From SSC3 sp963769585 (GTDB taxonomy: Bacteria; Actinomycetota; Actinomycetes; Propionibacteriales; Nocardioidaceae): 64,000 bases of DNA. The notes below the pieces were generated by a model that had not been told where the DNA came from, did not search any database, and saw only the letters and a program-made list of their open reading frames with translations. The translations under genes and the position numbers were made by a program. The first letter of the stretch is position 1. Each line of letters starts with the position of its first letter. The stretch covers positions 1-64,000 of the forward strand of contig CAVYMJ010000001.1 in assembly GCA_963769585.1 (NCBI GenBank), given 5' to 3'. Of this stretch, positions 1 through 8,756 are shown one piece after another.

Positions 1-2
1 CT

Positions 3-25
3 GCGACCTCTGGATTTGAGGTCGC
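3..25. repeat. 8-bp inverted repeat at the window edge
   Basis: GCGACCTC and GAGGTCGC are separated by 7 nt and can form a hairpin. It lies about 100 bases upstream of the first integrase remnant, inside the integrated element. It may be a terminator of a gene outside the window or a recombinase arm site; nothing in the window decides this. Confidence 0.3.
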
Positions 26-127
26 GACCCCCGCGGCTGCGCTCGGGCGTCGCAAGGTCGCGAGGTAACAACTGCACACCTTCAGGACGAGGGCAACCCG
101 GCCCGCGTCACGGAAGGGGAGCAGTCG

Positions 128-976
128 ATGAACAGCACCATCACCCCGCAGACGACCGTCGTCGACCTGGTTGGCTTCTGGCTCAACCAGCTTCGAGGCG
201 AGCAGCGGCTCGACCGGACCACGATCGATGAGTACGAGCGCGTCCTGAACAGACTTGTTGTCCCGAGTTTCGGCACGACGATCATCAGCGACCTCACGAC
301 AAGCCTGGTCGACGGACTACTCGTTGAGCTGGGCGCCGCGAGCCTGAACCGCCAGCGCAAGGCCAAGGTCGTCCTGGGCGCGATGCTCGAAACCGCCGTC
401 GAGGTCGGCGCCCTCGCCGTCAATCCGGTCCGAGGGTCGCTAAGCATCAAACGGCCTACGCCCGACCACCGGTCCCTTACCATGGCCGAGCTCGAGACCG
501 TCCGTGCGGCAGTCCGGGCATGGCTCAACAAGGACCGCTCCGGACCGAAGTCGTCGGACGACATCGCCGACATCATCGAGGTGATGCTCGCGACCGGAGC
601 TCGCATCGGTGAGGTGCTCGCGCTCCGCTGGGCTGACATCGACCTTGGCGCGAGGGTCATCGACGTCAACGCGACCATCAAGACCGAGTCCGGCATCGGG
701 ACCTATCGGAAGGCTCTGGCGCGTCCCCGACTGGTCGCCCTGCCCGAGCGGGCGGCTGTGATCCTTCAGGGACGGTGCCGTACGTCCCCTGACGAATTTC
801 CTCGACGCGGTGTTCCCCACCCGAAATGTGACGTGGCAGCAGGTCAACAACGTCGAGCGTCGGTGGCGGCAGATCGCCGTGAGACGGGCCTGAAGTGGGT
901 CACCCCCGACCACTTCCGCCGCGTCGCTGAAGGGAGTCCTCTGCACGAGCGGCAGTTGAGCCCCCAAGACGGCTGA
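128..976 (+). pseudogene. truncated, frameshifted tyrosine recombinase (phage-type integrase)
   Basis: The N-terminal part reads as a SAM-like core-binding domain (about residues 8-95). The start of the catalytic domain follows, with the first catalytic arginine in the context ATGARIGEVLALRWADID. After about residue 215 the reading frame is lost: the expected continuation (…VFPTRNVTWQQVNNVERRW…) lies in another frame, then a second shift brings back KWVTPDHFRR. The gene stops before the GH[ST] segment and the catalytic tyrosine, so it cannot be active. The start is ATG with a purine-rich GGAAGGGGAGC just upstream. Its broken 3' end abuts the 3' end of the oppositely oriented integrase remnant, as expected if one element inserted into or recombined with another. 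Confidence 0.8.
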
Positions 977-981
977 CGCCG

Positions 982-2245
982 TTACGCCACGGCGTCGTCA
1001 TCTCTCTCATGGTCGACAGCAGCGAGCAACGCGTCCTCCCCGACTGCAGCCGCCTGCACCAGAAGGGCATCATCGGGCCGGACAGGGCGAAGCGTCCGCT
1101 CCAGGTGCGCAGCCGGGGTCCGATCGACGGTCGGGTCGCGCTCGATGTAGTGGCCTTCTGTGATCGCCGTCGAGGAGTGGCCGAGGAAGGCTGCCGCCGC
1201 GTCGCTTCCCATCCCTCGGGCGATGACCGTGGCGCCGGTGCGTCGGTACCAGCGGAGGCTGATTCCGGAGTCACCGAGACCGGCCTCGACCAGGAAGTCC
1301 CGGAACGTGCGCCGGACGTTGTACGGGCTCAGTGGGCCGCCGCTGCGGTTGGCGAAGATCGTCCTGCGCCTCGCTGACGCCGGTTGCGCGTCGCCGCAAG
1401 ACACTGGCCGCGAACTCCGGCACCGGGATCCACCGGATCGAGGCTTCGGACTTGGGCCGGTCCTGGCGGATCGCACCCTGGCCTTTGCGCTGGACAACGG
1501 TGCCCGTCACCGCCGCGACCATCCCGGTCGGGCGGTCGTCGAGATCGCACGGGCGGAGCGCCAGGACTTCGCCTGTGCGCATGGCGGTTCCCAGGAGCAC
1601 CTCGATGATGTCGCGCACCTGTCCGTCGGGTTTCGGGCCCGGCAGGCCCGGTTCGCTTCTCCAGTTCGCGGCGGCCTCACGGATCGCGGCGATCTGGTCA
1701 AGCGTGAGGGCCCTCGGTTGACTCTTCGGGTGGCGCAATGGCGAGGTGCCGGCGACGGGGTTGCGCGACACGGCGTCGTGCCGCAACGCGAATCCGAAGA
1801 GCAGGTTCAGCAGGGTCCGCGACTGCCGGGCCCGCGAGGGGGAGATAGCGGCCTGCGACTTGAGGAACCACTCGACTCGACCCGTGGTGATCTCCGCGAG
1901 CGCATACTGCTCGAACGCCGGCAGGACGTGCAGGCGGACCTGGTCGCGGTAGTTCTGCTTGGTCCCTTCAGCGAGCCGCTGAATAGCGAGGTCGGCCAGC
2001 CACACCTCGACCAGATCAGCGAAAGTGCTCTGCGGCGTGAGGACCCTGGTGCTGCCGAACGCGGGGCGATCCAGCAGTCGTGCTTTGAGGACTTGCTGTG
2101 CTCGGGCGGCGCTCCTTGCGGTCACCCTGACATGCCGGATCCGACCGTCCGCGTCGCGAATCCGCGTCTCGGCGATGACCCGGTCGCCGCGGCGGCGCAC
2201 CGCGATCGAGCCATAGGCGCCGACCGGGGTCCGTGGTCGTGGCAT
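982..2245 (-). pseudogene. frameshifted tyrosine recombinase (site-specific integrase)
   Basis: This integrase is split over two frames. Codons from 2245 down to about 1375 give an Arm-type DNA-binding N-terminus, the core-binding domain (…YRDQVRLHVLPAFEQYAL…) and the first catalytic Arg (GTAMRTGEVLALRP). A one-frame slip near 1365-1380 then separates it from the rest of the catalytic domain, which keeps LRWYRRTGAT (HxxR region with Tyr in the usual His position), AAFLGHSS and the tyrosine in EGHYIERD. The start codon shares one base with the stop of the excisionase-like gene (TGATG), a typical int/xis arrangement. A single frameshift might be recent or an assembly error. The Tyr at the His position and the adjacent second integrase remnant favour decay. 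Confidence 0.8.
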
Positions 2246-2610
2246 CAGCGGACCCCCAGCTGGTGTCGTCGGTCGTCCTCGGCCTCCAACCGCGTCAACC
2301 AGGCATCGATCTCACTGACCCGGAACCGCAGCTCGCGGCCCACCCGGAAGCCACGAGGACCGCGCCCTTGGCTTCGCAGGTCGTAAATCGTCTGGGCGCT
2401 CACGTGCAACTGGGCGCAGAGCTCGGAGAGGGACAGGACGCCGTCGATGAGCGCCAGTGTCGGCGTCGTGGCAGAGGTGTCTCGGATCTTCTGGGTCTTC
2501 ATGACCCTCAGGTGTGCGAGGACTTCCGGGAGCCAACGAGAGCGCCCGAGATGGGGCGATGAGTGCGGCCCGGCTGGGCCCAATGTGCGGAGTAAACGCG
2601 GAGTGGCCAT
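2245..2610 (-). CDS. excisionase-like MerR-type helix-turn-helix protein
   Basis: A 121-codon gene whose last ~60 residues form a DNA-binding domain of the excisionase/MerR type: LSLSELCAQLHVSAQTIYDL is the helix-turn-helix, followed by a wing (GFRVGRELRFRVSEIDAWL). Such proteins direct integrase towards excision. The chosen ATG at 2610 has a good Shine-Dalgarno (AGGGAGACAGC-ATG). A shorter start at 2502 would keep the whole domain and cannot be excluded. It lies directly upstream of, and overlaps by one base, the integrase remnant, and its 5' end is about 50 bases from the tRNA-Ala 3' end. It therefore marks the tRNA-proximal end of an integrated element. With both integrases broken, its partner is missing. 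Confidence 0.75.
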   Translation of the reverse strand: MATPRLLRTLGPAGPHSSPHLGRSRWLPEVLAHLRVMKTQKIRDTSATTPTLALIDGVLSLSELCAQLHVSAQTIYDLRSQGRGPRGFRVGRELRFRVSEIDAWLTRLEAEDDRRHQLGVR

Positions 2611-2657
2611 GCTGTCTCCCTGTTCGGGATGACGGACATCGGCCCTGACCAGCAAGT

Positions 2658-2734
<77 letters not shown>

Positions 2735-2793
2735 ATGCGCCTGCTCGGCGCGACGGAAAACATATCACCCGATTATCGGGGGTTCCGAATCGG

Positions 2794-3624
2794 TCAGGAG
2801 TTGACTGCGCGCTGCTGCTGGCCCTCTGCGGCAGCCGCTTCGGCCACCTCCGCCTCGGCTACGAGCTGGGAGTCGGCGGCGTCGCGGCCCGAGCTGGAGA
2901 CGCCCGGTTCGGACAGGTCGATGGTGCGGACCGTGCGCGCAACCATCGGCTTGCCGACGTACGTCGGGAGCGTAACCGGCAGCGGGTCCCACAGCGACTC
3001 CCCGTCGAGAGTGGGTAGGGCTGCGGCTAACGCGGAGACGCTGATCGCCGCAGTGTCCTCGTCCTGCGAGACCTCCTCGAAGCCCTGCGGGTTGCGCATC
3101 CGGACCGCCGGTGGCTCGACGACCTCCTCGGGCAGCCCACGACCGCGCCCGCGGTCCGACCTGCCGACCTCGAGGTCCCAAGCCAGGTGCTCGCGGCGGA
3201 CCAGGGTCCGGCAGAGCAACAGGTAGACCAGCGTGAGGCCGGCGGGGATCGCCACCGACCAGCGCTGCAGGGTCCCTACTGTGACCAGGACGCCGACTGC
3301 GACGTCGGCGAGCAGGAGCACGATGAGGATCCGCCGGCGGCGACGAGCGGCCGCGGCGGCGGCCTTCCGGCGGGCCTGGAGCCGGGCCCGCGACGGCCGG
3401 TCCATCGGTACGACGACCAACGGGTTGTCGTCGCCGCGCCGCGGGGTGACCACCAGGCGGGCGTCGCGCGTGCTGACCGGCTCGCGGCGGGCGAGCACGC
3501 GCATGGTCTGGGAGAAGCGGTCGATGGACCGGGTCTGAGCGAGTTCGTCGTGGTGCTTGAGGGCCCGGGGAATGAGGTAGCCCGCCCATCCGAGGGCGAG
3601 CACGACGAAGATTCCTGCAGACAT
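2794..3624 (-). CDS. sepX: divisome membrane protein SepX / GlpR
   Basis: A 276-aa protein beginning with a membrane segment (about residues 4-21) and then the segment LKHHDELAQTRSIDRFSQTM, which I recognise as the N-terminal signature of actinobacterial SepX (Streptomyces) / GlpR (Corynebacterium). A basic Arg/Ala-rich stretch and two further membrane segments (about 99-118 and 123-138) follow, then a long, acidic, Ala-rich cytoplasmic tail. In those systems the protein binds the gephyrin-like protein Glp and supports Z-ring stability and polar growth. The ATG at 3624 is preferred because the upstream extension has no membrane or family character. It is the last gene of a minus-strand cluster that also encodes the Glp homologue, which supports the assignment. 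The name comes from sequence pattern and neighbourhood only. Confidence 0.8.
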   Translation of the reverse strand: MSAGIFVVLALGWAGYLIPRALKHHDELAQTRSIDRFSQTMRVLARREPVSTRDARLVVTPRRGDDNPLVVVPMDRPSRARLQARRKAAAAAARRRRRILIVLLLADVAVGVLVTVGTLQRWSVAIPAGLTLVYLLLCRTLVRREHLAWDLEVGRSDRGRGRGLPEEVVEPPAVRMRNPQGFEEVSQDEDTAAISVSALAAALPTLDGESLWDPLPVTLPTYVGKPMVARTVRTIDLSEPGVSSSGRDAADSQLVAEAEVAEAAAAEGQQQRAVNS

Positions 3625-3704
3625 ATCCACAGGGACAACCGTAAAAGGGCGTGACGGAACTGGGCCGCAGGTTAACCGGTGTGTCGCAACAAGACTCGTG
3701 TGAC

Positions 3705-4247
3705 TCATGTGATTAGCCGGCGGAGCAGCCCGCCAGGGACTTCCTCGACCGTCACAGCGAAAAGTCGGTGGTCGCGCCAACCGCCGTCGATGTGCAGGTA
3801 CCGCGGCGCAAACCCGATCTCGGTCAACCCGAGCTTCTCCACCACTCGGAGACTCGCGACGTTCTCCGGTCGGATCGCCACCTCGATCCGGTGCAACTCG
3901 AGCTGGACGAAGCAGTAGTCCACCATCATCGCCACGGCGACCGGCATGAACCCGCGCCCGGCGTACCGCTGGTCGATCCAGTAGCCGATCTGCCCGAACC
4001 TGGCCGACCCACCGACGATGTTGCTGACCGTCAGCTGCCCGGCGAACGAGCCTTCGACGGTGACCGCCATCGGCAGGGCACGACCCTCGCGGGCTTGTCG
4101 GTAGAGGTCCTTTACCATCCCCCGAAACGTCCGCGGCACTGTCGCGTCACCGGCGGGAACGGTCGCCTCCCATGGTTTGAGCCAGTCGCGGTTTCCCAGC
4201 CGGGCCTCCCTCCACGCTGCGCTGTCGGCCATCAGCAGGGGTCGCAC
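3705..4247 (-). CDS. RimJ/RimL-type GNAT N-acetyltransferase
   Basis: This is a GNAT acetyltransferase of the ribosomal-protein N-terminal acetyltransferase type. FGQIGYWIDQRYAGRGFMPV contains the acetyl-CoA-binding segment, with the R/Q-x-x-G-x-G/A pattern in relaxed form. It is followed by LHRIEVAIRPENVASLRVVE and KLGLTEIGFAPRYLHI, which are hallmarks of the RimJ/RimL group. The GTG at 4247 is the first standard start, but the same frame continues upstream as NAWRSVALRHGEVG, which looks like the normal RimJ N-terminus. That reading would need a CTG start at 4292 overlapping the moaB stop (CTGA) behind GGGAG. The target protein is unknown. It sits between moaB and sepX in the same orientation, and a similar acetyltransferase position is known to me from other actinobacterial glp clusters. 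Confidence 0.85.
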   Translation of the reverse strand: MRPLLMADSAAWREARLGNRDWLKPWEATVPAGDATVPRTFRGMVKDLYRQAREGRALPMAVTVEGSFAGQLTVSNIVGGSARFGQIGYWIDQRYAGRGFMPVAVAMMVDYCFVQLELHRIEVAIRPENVASLRVVEKLGLTEIGFAPRYLHIDGGWRDHRLFAVTVEEVPGGLLRRLIT

Positions 4248-4288
4248 GCCGACCTCGCCGTGCCTGAGGGCGACCGAGCGCCAGGCGT

Positions 4289-4759
4289 TCAGTGGTCGCT
4301 CCCGACGATCTGCTCCAGCGCGTGCTGCAGCAGGGGCAGGACGACCTCCAGACCGTCCTTGACTCCCCCACGTGACCCCGGCAGGTTCACCACGAGCGCG
4401 CTCCCCGCGACCCCCGCCAGCCCCCGGGACAGAGCGGCCGCCGGAACGCCCTTGGCGATGCCGTGCGCCCGGATCGCCTCGGAGATACCAGGCACCTCGC
4501 GGTCCAACAGCGGCCGCGTCGCCTCCGGCGTCAGGTCGGTCGGCGTCAGCCCCGTCCCACCGGTCGTGAGTACGGCGCGGGCACCACCGGCCACGGCCTC
4601 CCGGATCGCGGTAGCCACCGGCTCCCCGTCCGGTACGACGACCGGACCGGTCACCTCGAAGCCGGCCTCCTCGAGCGCCGCCACGATCAGTGGACCGGTG
4701 GTGTCCTCGTAGACACCGGCGGCCGCACGGTTGGAGGCACTGACCACGGTGGCCTTCAC
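4289..4759 (-). CDS. moaB: MoaB/MogA-type molybdopterin adenylyltransferase
   Basis: A 156-aa protein of the MoaB/Mog fold, which activates molybdopterin by adenylylation in molybdenum cofactor synthesis. Visible family motifs are the N-terminal VVSASNRAAAGVYEDTTGP, the substrate loop TTGGTGLTPTDLTPEAT, and VVNLPGSRGGVKDGLEVVLP near the C-terminus. The GTG start overlaps the moaC stop by four bases (GTGA), so the two are translationally coupled. The next gene downstream is the RimJ-like acetyltransferase. The length is normal for the family. Confidence 0.92.
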   Translation of the reverse strand: MKATVVSASNRAAAGVYEDTTGPLIVAALEEAGFEVTGPVVVPDGEPVATAIREAVAGGARAVLTTGGTGLTPTDLTPEATRPLLDREVPGISEAIRAHGIAKGVPAAALSRGLAGVAGSALVVNLPGSRGGVKDGLEVVLPLLQHALEQIVGSDH

Positions 4760-5226
4760 CGGCGTACCCAGTCTCCGGACTTGCCGCCGGACTTCGACTC
4801 CACTCGTACGTCGGTGACGGTCGCCGCCTTGTCCACAGCTTTGACCATGTCGATGACGGTCAGCCCGGCGACCGCTACGGCGGTGAGCGCCTCCATCTCG
4901 ACTCCGGTGCGGTCGTTGGTCCGCACCGTTGCGGTGATCTCGACCGCGTCGTCGGCCACCGACAGGTCCACGGTCACCCCGCTGATTGCCAGCGGGTGAC
5001 ACAGCGGGATGAGGTCCGGGGTCTTCTTCGCGGCCATGATGCCAGCGACCCGCGCGACGCCGAGAGCGTCACCTTTGGGGACTCCCTCCCCGCGCAGCAG
5101 CCCGATGACCTCGGCCGAAACCAGCACCCGGCCCGTCGCTACCGCGACGCGCGTACTGACCTGCTTGCCGGACACGTCGACCATCCGGGCGGCGCCCGAC
5201 TCGTCGAGGTGGGTGAACTCGGTCAT
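4756..5226 (-). CDS. moaC: cyclic pyranopterin monophosphate synthase MoaC
   Basis: MoaC converts the MoaA product to cyclic pyranopterin monophosphate, the first stable intermediate of molybdenum cofactor. The 156-aa protein is full length and shows THLDESGAARMVDVSGK at the N-terminus, KKTPDLIPLCHPLAISGV in the middle and RTGVEMEALTAVAVAGLTV further on, all MoaC signatures. It lies between the MoeA/Glp gene (31-nt gap) and moaB (4-nt overlap). No moaA, moaD or moaE is present in this window, so the local set is only a partial cofactor pathway. Confidence 0.95.
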   Translation of the reverse strand: MTEFTHLDESGAARMVDVSGKQVSTRVAVATGRVLVSAEVIGLLRGEGVPKGDALGVARVAGIMAAKKTPDLIPLCHPLAISGVTVDLSVADDAVEITATVRTNDRTGVEMEALTAVAVAGLTVIDMVKAVDKAATVTDVRVESKSGGKSGDWVRR

Positions 5227-5257
5227 GCAGGCACTCTAGTGGCGCTGCCCGCGCCGA

Positions 5258-6493
5258 CTAGAAGTCTCGGTCGAGCACCAGGACCTGCACCTGCTCCCCC
5301 GCCTGGACGGAGGTGACCTCCTCGGGTACGACGATGAGTGCGTTCGCCTCGGACAGGTCGCCCATCAGGTGCGAGCCGTGCCCGCCCACCGGTACGACGT
5401 GGGCACCCTTGCCGTCGATGTCGAAGTGGGCGCGGACGAACTGTCTGCGCTCCGGAGCCGAGGAGAACCCCCGCGACAGCATCGCCCGCACCAACGGACG
5501 CCGATGCGGGATCCGGCCCATCATCCGGCGGATCGCGGGCAGCACGAACACCTCGAAGGAGACGTAGGACGACACCGGGTTGCCTGGCAGCGTGAAGATC
5601 GGGGTGCCGTCCTCCCCGACGAAGCCGAAGCCCTGCGGCTTGCCGGGCTGCATGGCCACCTCGCAGAACTGCACGGTCCCCAGCTTGGACAGCACCTCCT
5701 TGACGACGTCGTAGTCACCCTTGCTGACGCCGCCGCTGGTCACCACGATGTCGGCGCGCACCAGCTGGTCGGACAGCGCGTCCGCGAACTCGGTGGGGTC
5801 GTCGGAGACGATGCCTACCCGGTAGGCGATCGCGCCGGCGTTCCGCACCGCGGCGGCGAGCATGTAGGAGTTGGAGTCGTAGATCGAGTCGTGGCCGAGC
5901 GGGCTGCCGGGCTCGCGTAGCTCCGAGCCGGTCGAGATGATCACCACGCGGGGGCGCGGACGTGCGCTCACCTGAGACCGACCCACCGAGGCCAGCAGCC
6001 CGACCTGACGAGGCCCGAGGATCCGGCCGTCCTCGAGGATCACATCACCTGTCTTCACGTCCTCGGCACGCCGGCGTACGTGCTGGCCTGCGGTTGGCGC
6101 CTGGGTGATCCGCACGCTGGCGATCCCGGCATCGGTCCACTCCACCGGCACGACGGCATCGGCACCTTGGGGCACCGGAGCGCCGGTCATGATCTTGACT
6201 GCCGTTCCGGAAGACATGGCGAAGAGCCTGGACTGCCCTGCGGCAGACTCCCCCACCACCGGCAGGTGCACCGGGTGGTCCTCGCTGGCGCTGGCCACGT
6301 CCTTGAACGCGACGGCGTACCCGTCCATGGCGGAGTTGTCGAACGACGGCAGGTCCATCGGCGCGGTGATGCTCTCGCAGACCGGGAGGCCCAGCGCCTC
6401 GATCAACGGCTGGTCGTACGGCGGCAGCGGCTGGATGGCCTCGAGGATTCGCTCGAGATGCTCGTCCACGCTGATCGGTTCACCCATGCGCAC
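5258..6493 (-). CDS. glp: MoeA/gephyrin-like molybdopterin molybdotransferase (Glp)
   Basis: A 411-aa MoeA-family protein. It has the N-terminal MoeA segment with DLPSFDNSAMDGYAV, the MoCF-biosynthesis (MPT-binding) domain with VVIISTGSELREPG and VVTSGGVSKGDYDVVKEVL, QPGKPQGFG, LPGNPVSSYVSFEVFV, and the C-terminal domain IV. Classical MoeA inserts molybdate into adenylylated molybdopterin. In Corynebacterium the homologue encoded next to the membrane receptor GlpR is Glp, which works in cell division. The presence of the sepX/glpR gene in the same cluster makes a Glp-like role likely, though a dual role cannot be ruled out from sequence. The start may be the GTG at 6493 or the ATG at 6487; neither has a strong Shine-Dalgarno. 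Confidence 0.88.
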   Translation of the reverse strand: MRMGEPISVDEHLERILEAIQPLPPYDQPLIEALGLPVCESITAPMDLPSFDNSAMDGYAVAFKDVASASEDHPVHLPVVGESAAGQSRLFAMSSGTAVKIMTGAPVPQGADAVVPVEWTDAGIASVRITQAPTAGQHVRRRAEDVKTGDVILEDGRILGPRQVGLLASVGRSQVSARPRPRVVIISTGSELREPGSPLGHDSIYDSNSYMLAAAVRNAGAIAYRVGIVSDDPTEFADALSDQLVRADIVVTSGGVSKGDYDVVKEVLSKLGTVQFCEVAMQPGKPQGFGFVGEDGTPIFTLPGNPVSSYVSFEVFVLPAIRRMMGRIPHRRPLVRAMLSRGFSSAPERRQFVRAHFDIDGKGAHVVPVGGHGSHLMGDLSEANALIVVPEEVTSVQAGEQVQVLVLDRDF

Positions 6494-6542
6494 GAGCCTA
6501 GGTCGTCATGCCACGGCAACCAGCACATGGCACCCTTGTCGC

Positions 6543-7361
6543 GTGTCCGAAGAAGTCATCACCATCGTGGTCCTCGGGGTGCTCCTCGTCCTTGCACTGG
6601 TCGACGTCCTGGTCACACGGCTGCGGCTGCGTCGCGCCCGGCGACGGGTCTCCTCGCTGGAGGGAGAGCTCAAGATCCACGCGCGGCCCCGCAGACGCAG
6701 GGTGGCGGGCCTGGCGGTCAAGGCCCTCACCGAGACCGCGACCCGCGTTCGCGAGGGCGGTGTCAGCGGGATGCTGATGACCTCCATCGAGGACATCACC
6801 CGCTGGGCGACCGAGGACCGCGCTCAGATCGTGAAGATCGCCGCGGCCGACGGCACGGTCACGATCTTCTTCTCCGACATCGAGGACTCGACCGCCCACA
6901 ACGAACGCCTCGGCGACGACGACTGGGTGCGGCTGCTCGACGTACACGACCGGCTGGTGCGGGACCAGATCAAGCGGCACCGCGGCCACGTGGTGAAGAG
7001 CCAGGGCGACGGGTTCATGGTCGTGTTCCGCGAGCCGGCCGAGGCGGTGAGAGCGGCGATCGACATCCAGCGCGGGCTCCACAGTGCCACCGGCCGGCAC
7101 TTTCGCCGTACGCCGATCCGGGTGCGCATCGGCGTCCACACCGGGACGGTGGTCTCCCGCGAGGGTGACTACTTCGGCCGCAACGTGGCGATGGCCGCGC
7201 GGGTGGCTGCCCAGGCCCAGGGCGCCGAGATCATCGTCTCCGACGACGTACGCACTGCACTGGAGGGCTACGACGAGTTCGCGCTGACCCCGGCTGCCGA
7301 GCTCGAGCTCAAGGGGCTGTCTGGCAGCCACCAGCTCTGGGACGTCGACTGGACCCCTTAG
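6543..7361 (+). CDS. membrane-anchored class III adenylate/guanylate cyclase
   Basis: A 272-aa protein with one N-terminal membrane helix (EEVITIVVLGVLLVLALVDV), a basic linker and a single class III cyclase homology domain. That domain carries VTIFFSDIEDSTAHNE (first metal-binding Asp), VVKSQGDGFMVVF (second metal-binding Asp), IGVHTGTVV and DYFGRNVAMAARV (the Asn/Arg transition-state region). It probably makes cAMP as a homodimer at the inner face of the membrane. The GTG start at 6543 gives the transmembrane helix at the very N-terminus. It is divergent from glp (49-nt gap), and its stop overlaps the stop of the convergent uridylyltransferase gene by 4 nt. Confidence 0.88.
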   Translation: MSEEVITIVVLGVLLVLALVDVLVTRLRLRRARRRVSSLEGELKIHARPRRRRVAGLAVKALTETATRVREGGVSGMLMTSIEDITRWATEDRAQIVKIAAADGTVTIFFSDIEDSTAHNERLGDDDWVRLLDVHDRLVRDQIKRHRGHVVKSQGDGFMVVFREPAEAVRAAIDIQRGLHSATGRHFRRTPIRVRIGVHTGTVVSREGDYFGRNVAMAARVAAQAQGAEIIVSDDVRTALEGYDEFALTPAAELELKGLSGSHQLWDVDWTP

Positions 7362-8731
7362 CCGCGGGGACCAAGCTGGTCGATCCGGCCGGGTGAACCC
7401 TCCGCGTCGATGGTCACGTCCCCGGTGACCACCAGGTCGGGACCGAACGTCCAGTCCCCCCGGACCACGAAGCGCGTCGCGTCCTTCAGGCTCGGCGGCC
7501 CCTCCGGGAAGCGCTGCTCGAACGGCCCCACCAGCTTGTACGCCGGGTCGAGGTCGACGAACGGGACGTGGTCAGGAACCTGCTCCAGAACCGAGTCGTC
7601 GTCCAGCCGGTAGCAGTCGCTGCGCAGCACAAGCAGGTCGTTGGTGGTCTTCACCGGTACGAAACGGTCCCGGCCGACCTCGATGGTGGTGGCGCCGTCA
7701 AAGACCTCGATCGCGGCCCCCATCGCGGTCTCGATCTGCACCACCTCGGGACTGCTCGGGTCGGCAGGGTCGACGGTCTTGGTGTTCTTGATCATCGCCA
7801 GCCCGAGGATCCCCTGGGTCTCGGCGAGCTTGGCCTGCATCGCCGCGAGGTTGAACCAGAGGTTGTTCGTCGACATGTAGCGGTGCCGGGTCAGGTCCGA
7901 GAAGGCCTCCTGGTCCTCGGCCAGGATCTGCGCGGTCTCCCGCAGCACGATCCGGCCGTCGGACCTGCGGCGGGCGAAGTGCCCGCCCTTGCGGTCGCTC
8001 GGCGTACGCCGTACCGCCTCGATCGCAAAGGGCGCGCCGCTTTGGGCGAACCACCCCGCGACCCTCGGCTCCGGCACAGCTCCGAGGTTGTCGGAGTTGG
8101 AGACGAACACCTGGGTGTACCCGGCCTCGACCAGCCGGTCCAGCAGGCGCGTGCCGACCAGGGCCGTATAGAGGTCCCCATGTCCGGGCGGGCACCATTC
8201 CAGGGTCGGGTCTGCTGGCCACTCGACCGGCGTCAGGTCGTCGACTCGCAGCTTGGGCTCCTTGTTCTGCAGGAAGTCCAGCGGCAGCCCGTCGACCGCC
8301 AGGTCGTGGTATCGCTTGAGCGCGCCGAGGGTGTCGTCCCTGGTGCGGAAACTGTCCATGAGGAGCAGTGGGAGCGGTGCGTCGTACCTGCGCCGCAGCG
8401 CCAACACCTGCCGGGCGATGATGTCCAGGAAGGTCAGGCCCGGTCGTACCTGGAGCAGCGACTTTGCCCGGTCCATCCCCATCGACGTGCCGAGACCGCC
8501 GTTGAGCTTGAGCACCACCGTGCCGGCCAGCGCCTGCGCGGCGACCTCGTCGGAGACCTGTACCTCGGAGAGCGAGTCCATCTCCAGCGGGTCGATCGTC
8601 GACTCGGGCACCATGCCGGTCTCACCAGCCTCGACGAGCCGGTAGTAGTGGGAGAAGACCTCGATCGCGACCGGGTCCACCCCGGCAGCGGCCATCTTCT
8701 CGCGTGCCTGGCCAAGCCCCGGTCCACTCAT
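7358..8731 (-). CDS. UTP--glucose-1-phosphate uridylyltransferase, eukaryotic-type UDPGP family
   Basis: A 457-aa protein of the UDPGP family found in eukaryotes and some bacteria, distinct from bacterial GalU. The nucleotide-binding motif VLKLNGGLGTSMGMDRAKS, the segment LDFLQNKEPKL, EWCPPGHGDLYTAL, VFVSNSDNLGA and FVPVKTTNDLLVLRSD are all characteristic. It makes UDP-glucose (or another UDP-sugar) for cell-envelope polysaccharide or trehalose synthesis. The ATG at 8731 is the only sensible start. Downstream, in the same orientation after the cyclase gene, lies the glp cluster. A uridylyltransferase beside glp is a common actinobacterial arrangement, as far as I know. Confidence 0.9.
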   Translation of the reverse strand: MSGPGLGQAREKMAAAGVDPVAIEVFSHYYRLVEAGETGMVPESTIDPLEMDSLSEVQVSDEVAAQALAGTVVLKLNGGLGTSMGMDRAKSLLQVRPGLTFLDIIARQVLALRRRYDAPLPLLLMDSFRTRDDTLGALKRYHDLAVDGLPLDFLQNKEPKLRVDDLTPVEWPADPTLEWCPPGHGDLYTALVGTRLLDRLVEAGYTQVFVSNSDNLGAVPEPRVAGWFAQSGAPFAIEAVRRTPSDRKGGHFARRRSDGRIVLRETAQILAEDQEAFSDLTRHRYMSTNNLWFNLAAMQAKLAETQGILGLAMIKNTKTVDPADPSSPEVVQIETAMGAAIEVFDGATTIEVGRDRFVPVKTTNDLLVLRSDCYRLDDDSVLEQVPDHVPFVDLDPAYKLVGPFEQRFPEGPPSLKDATRFVVRGDWTFGPDLVVTGDVTIDAEGSPGRIDQLGPRG

Positions 8732-8756
8732 GACAGACGATCTTAGAGGCGCCCAT

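Noticed and set aside
1271..1497. Programmed frameshift in the minus-strand integrase
   Set aside because: No slippery heptamer or downstream structure typical of programmed shifts, and the catalytic His position is also changed, so decay is simpler.
4756..6493. Complete molybdenum cofactor operon
   Set aside because: moaA, moaD and moaE are missing here and the cluster matches the glp/sepX arrangement instead.
6498..7331. 277-aa minus-strand ORF over the cyclase
   Set aside because: The plus strand carries all class III cyclase motifs; this is a shadow.
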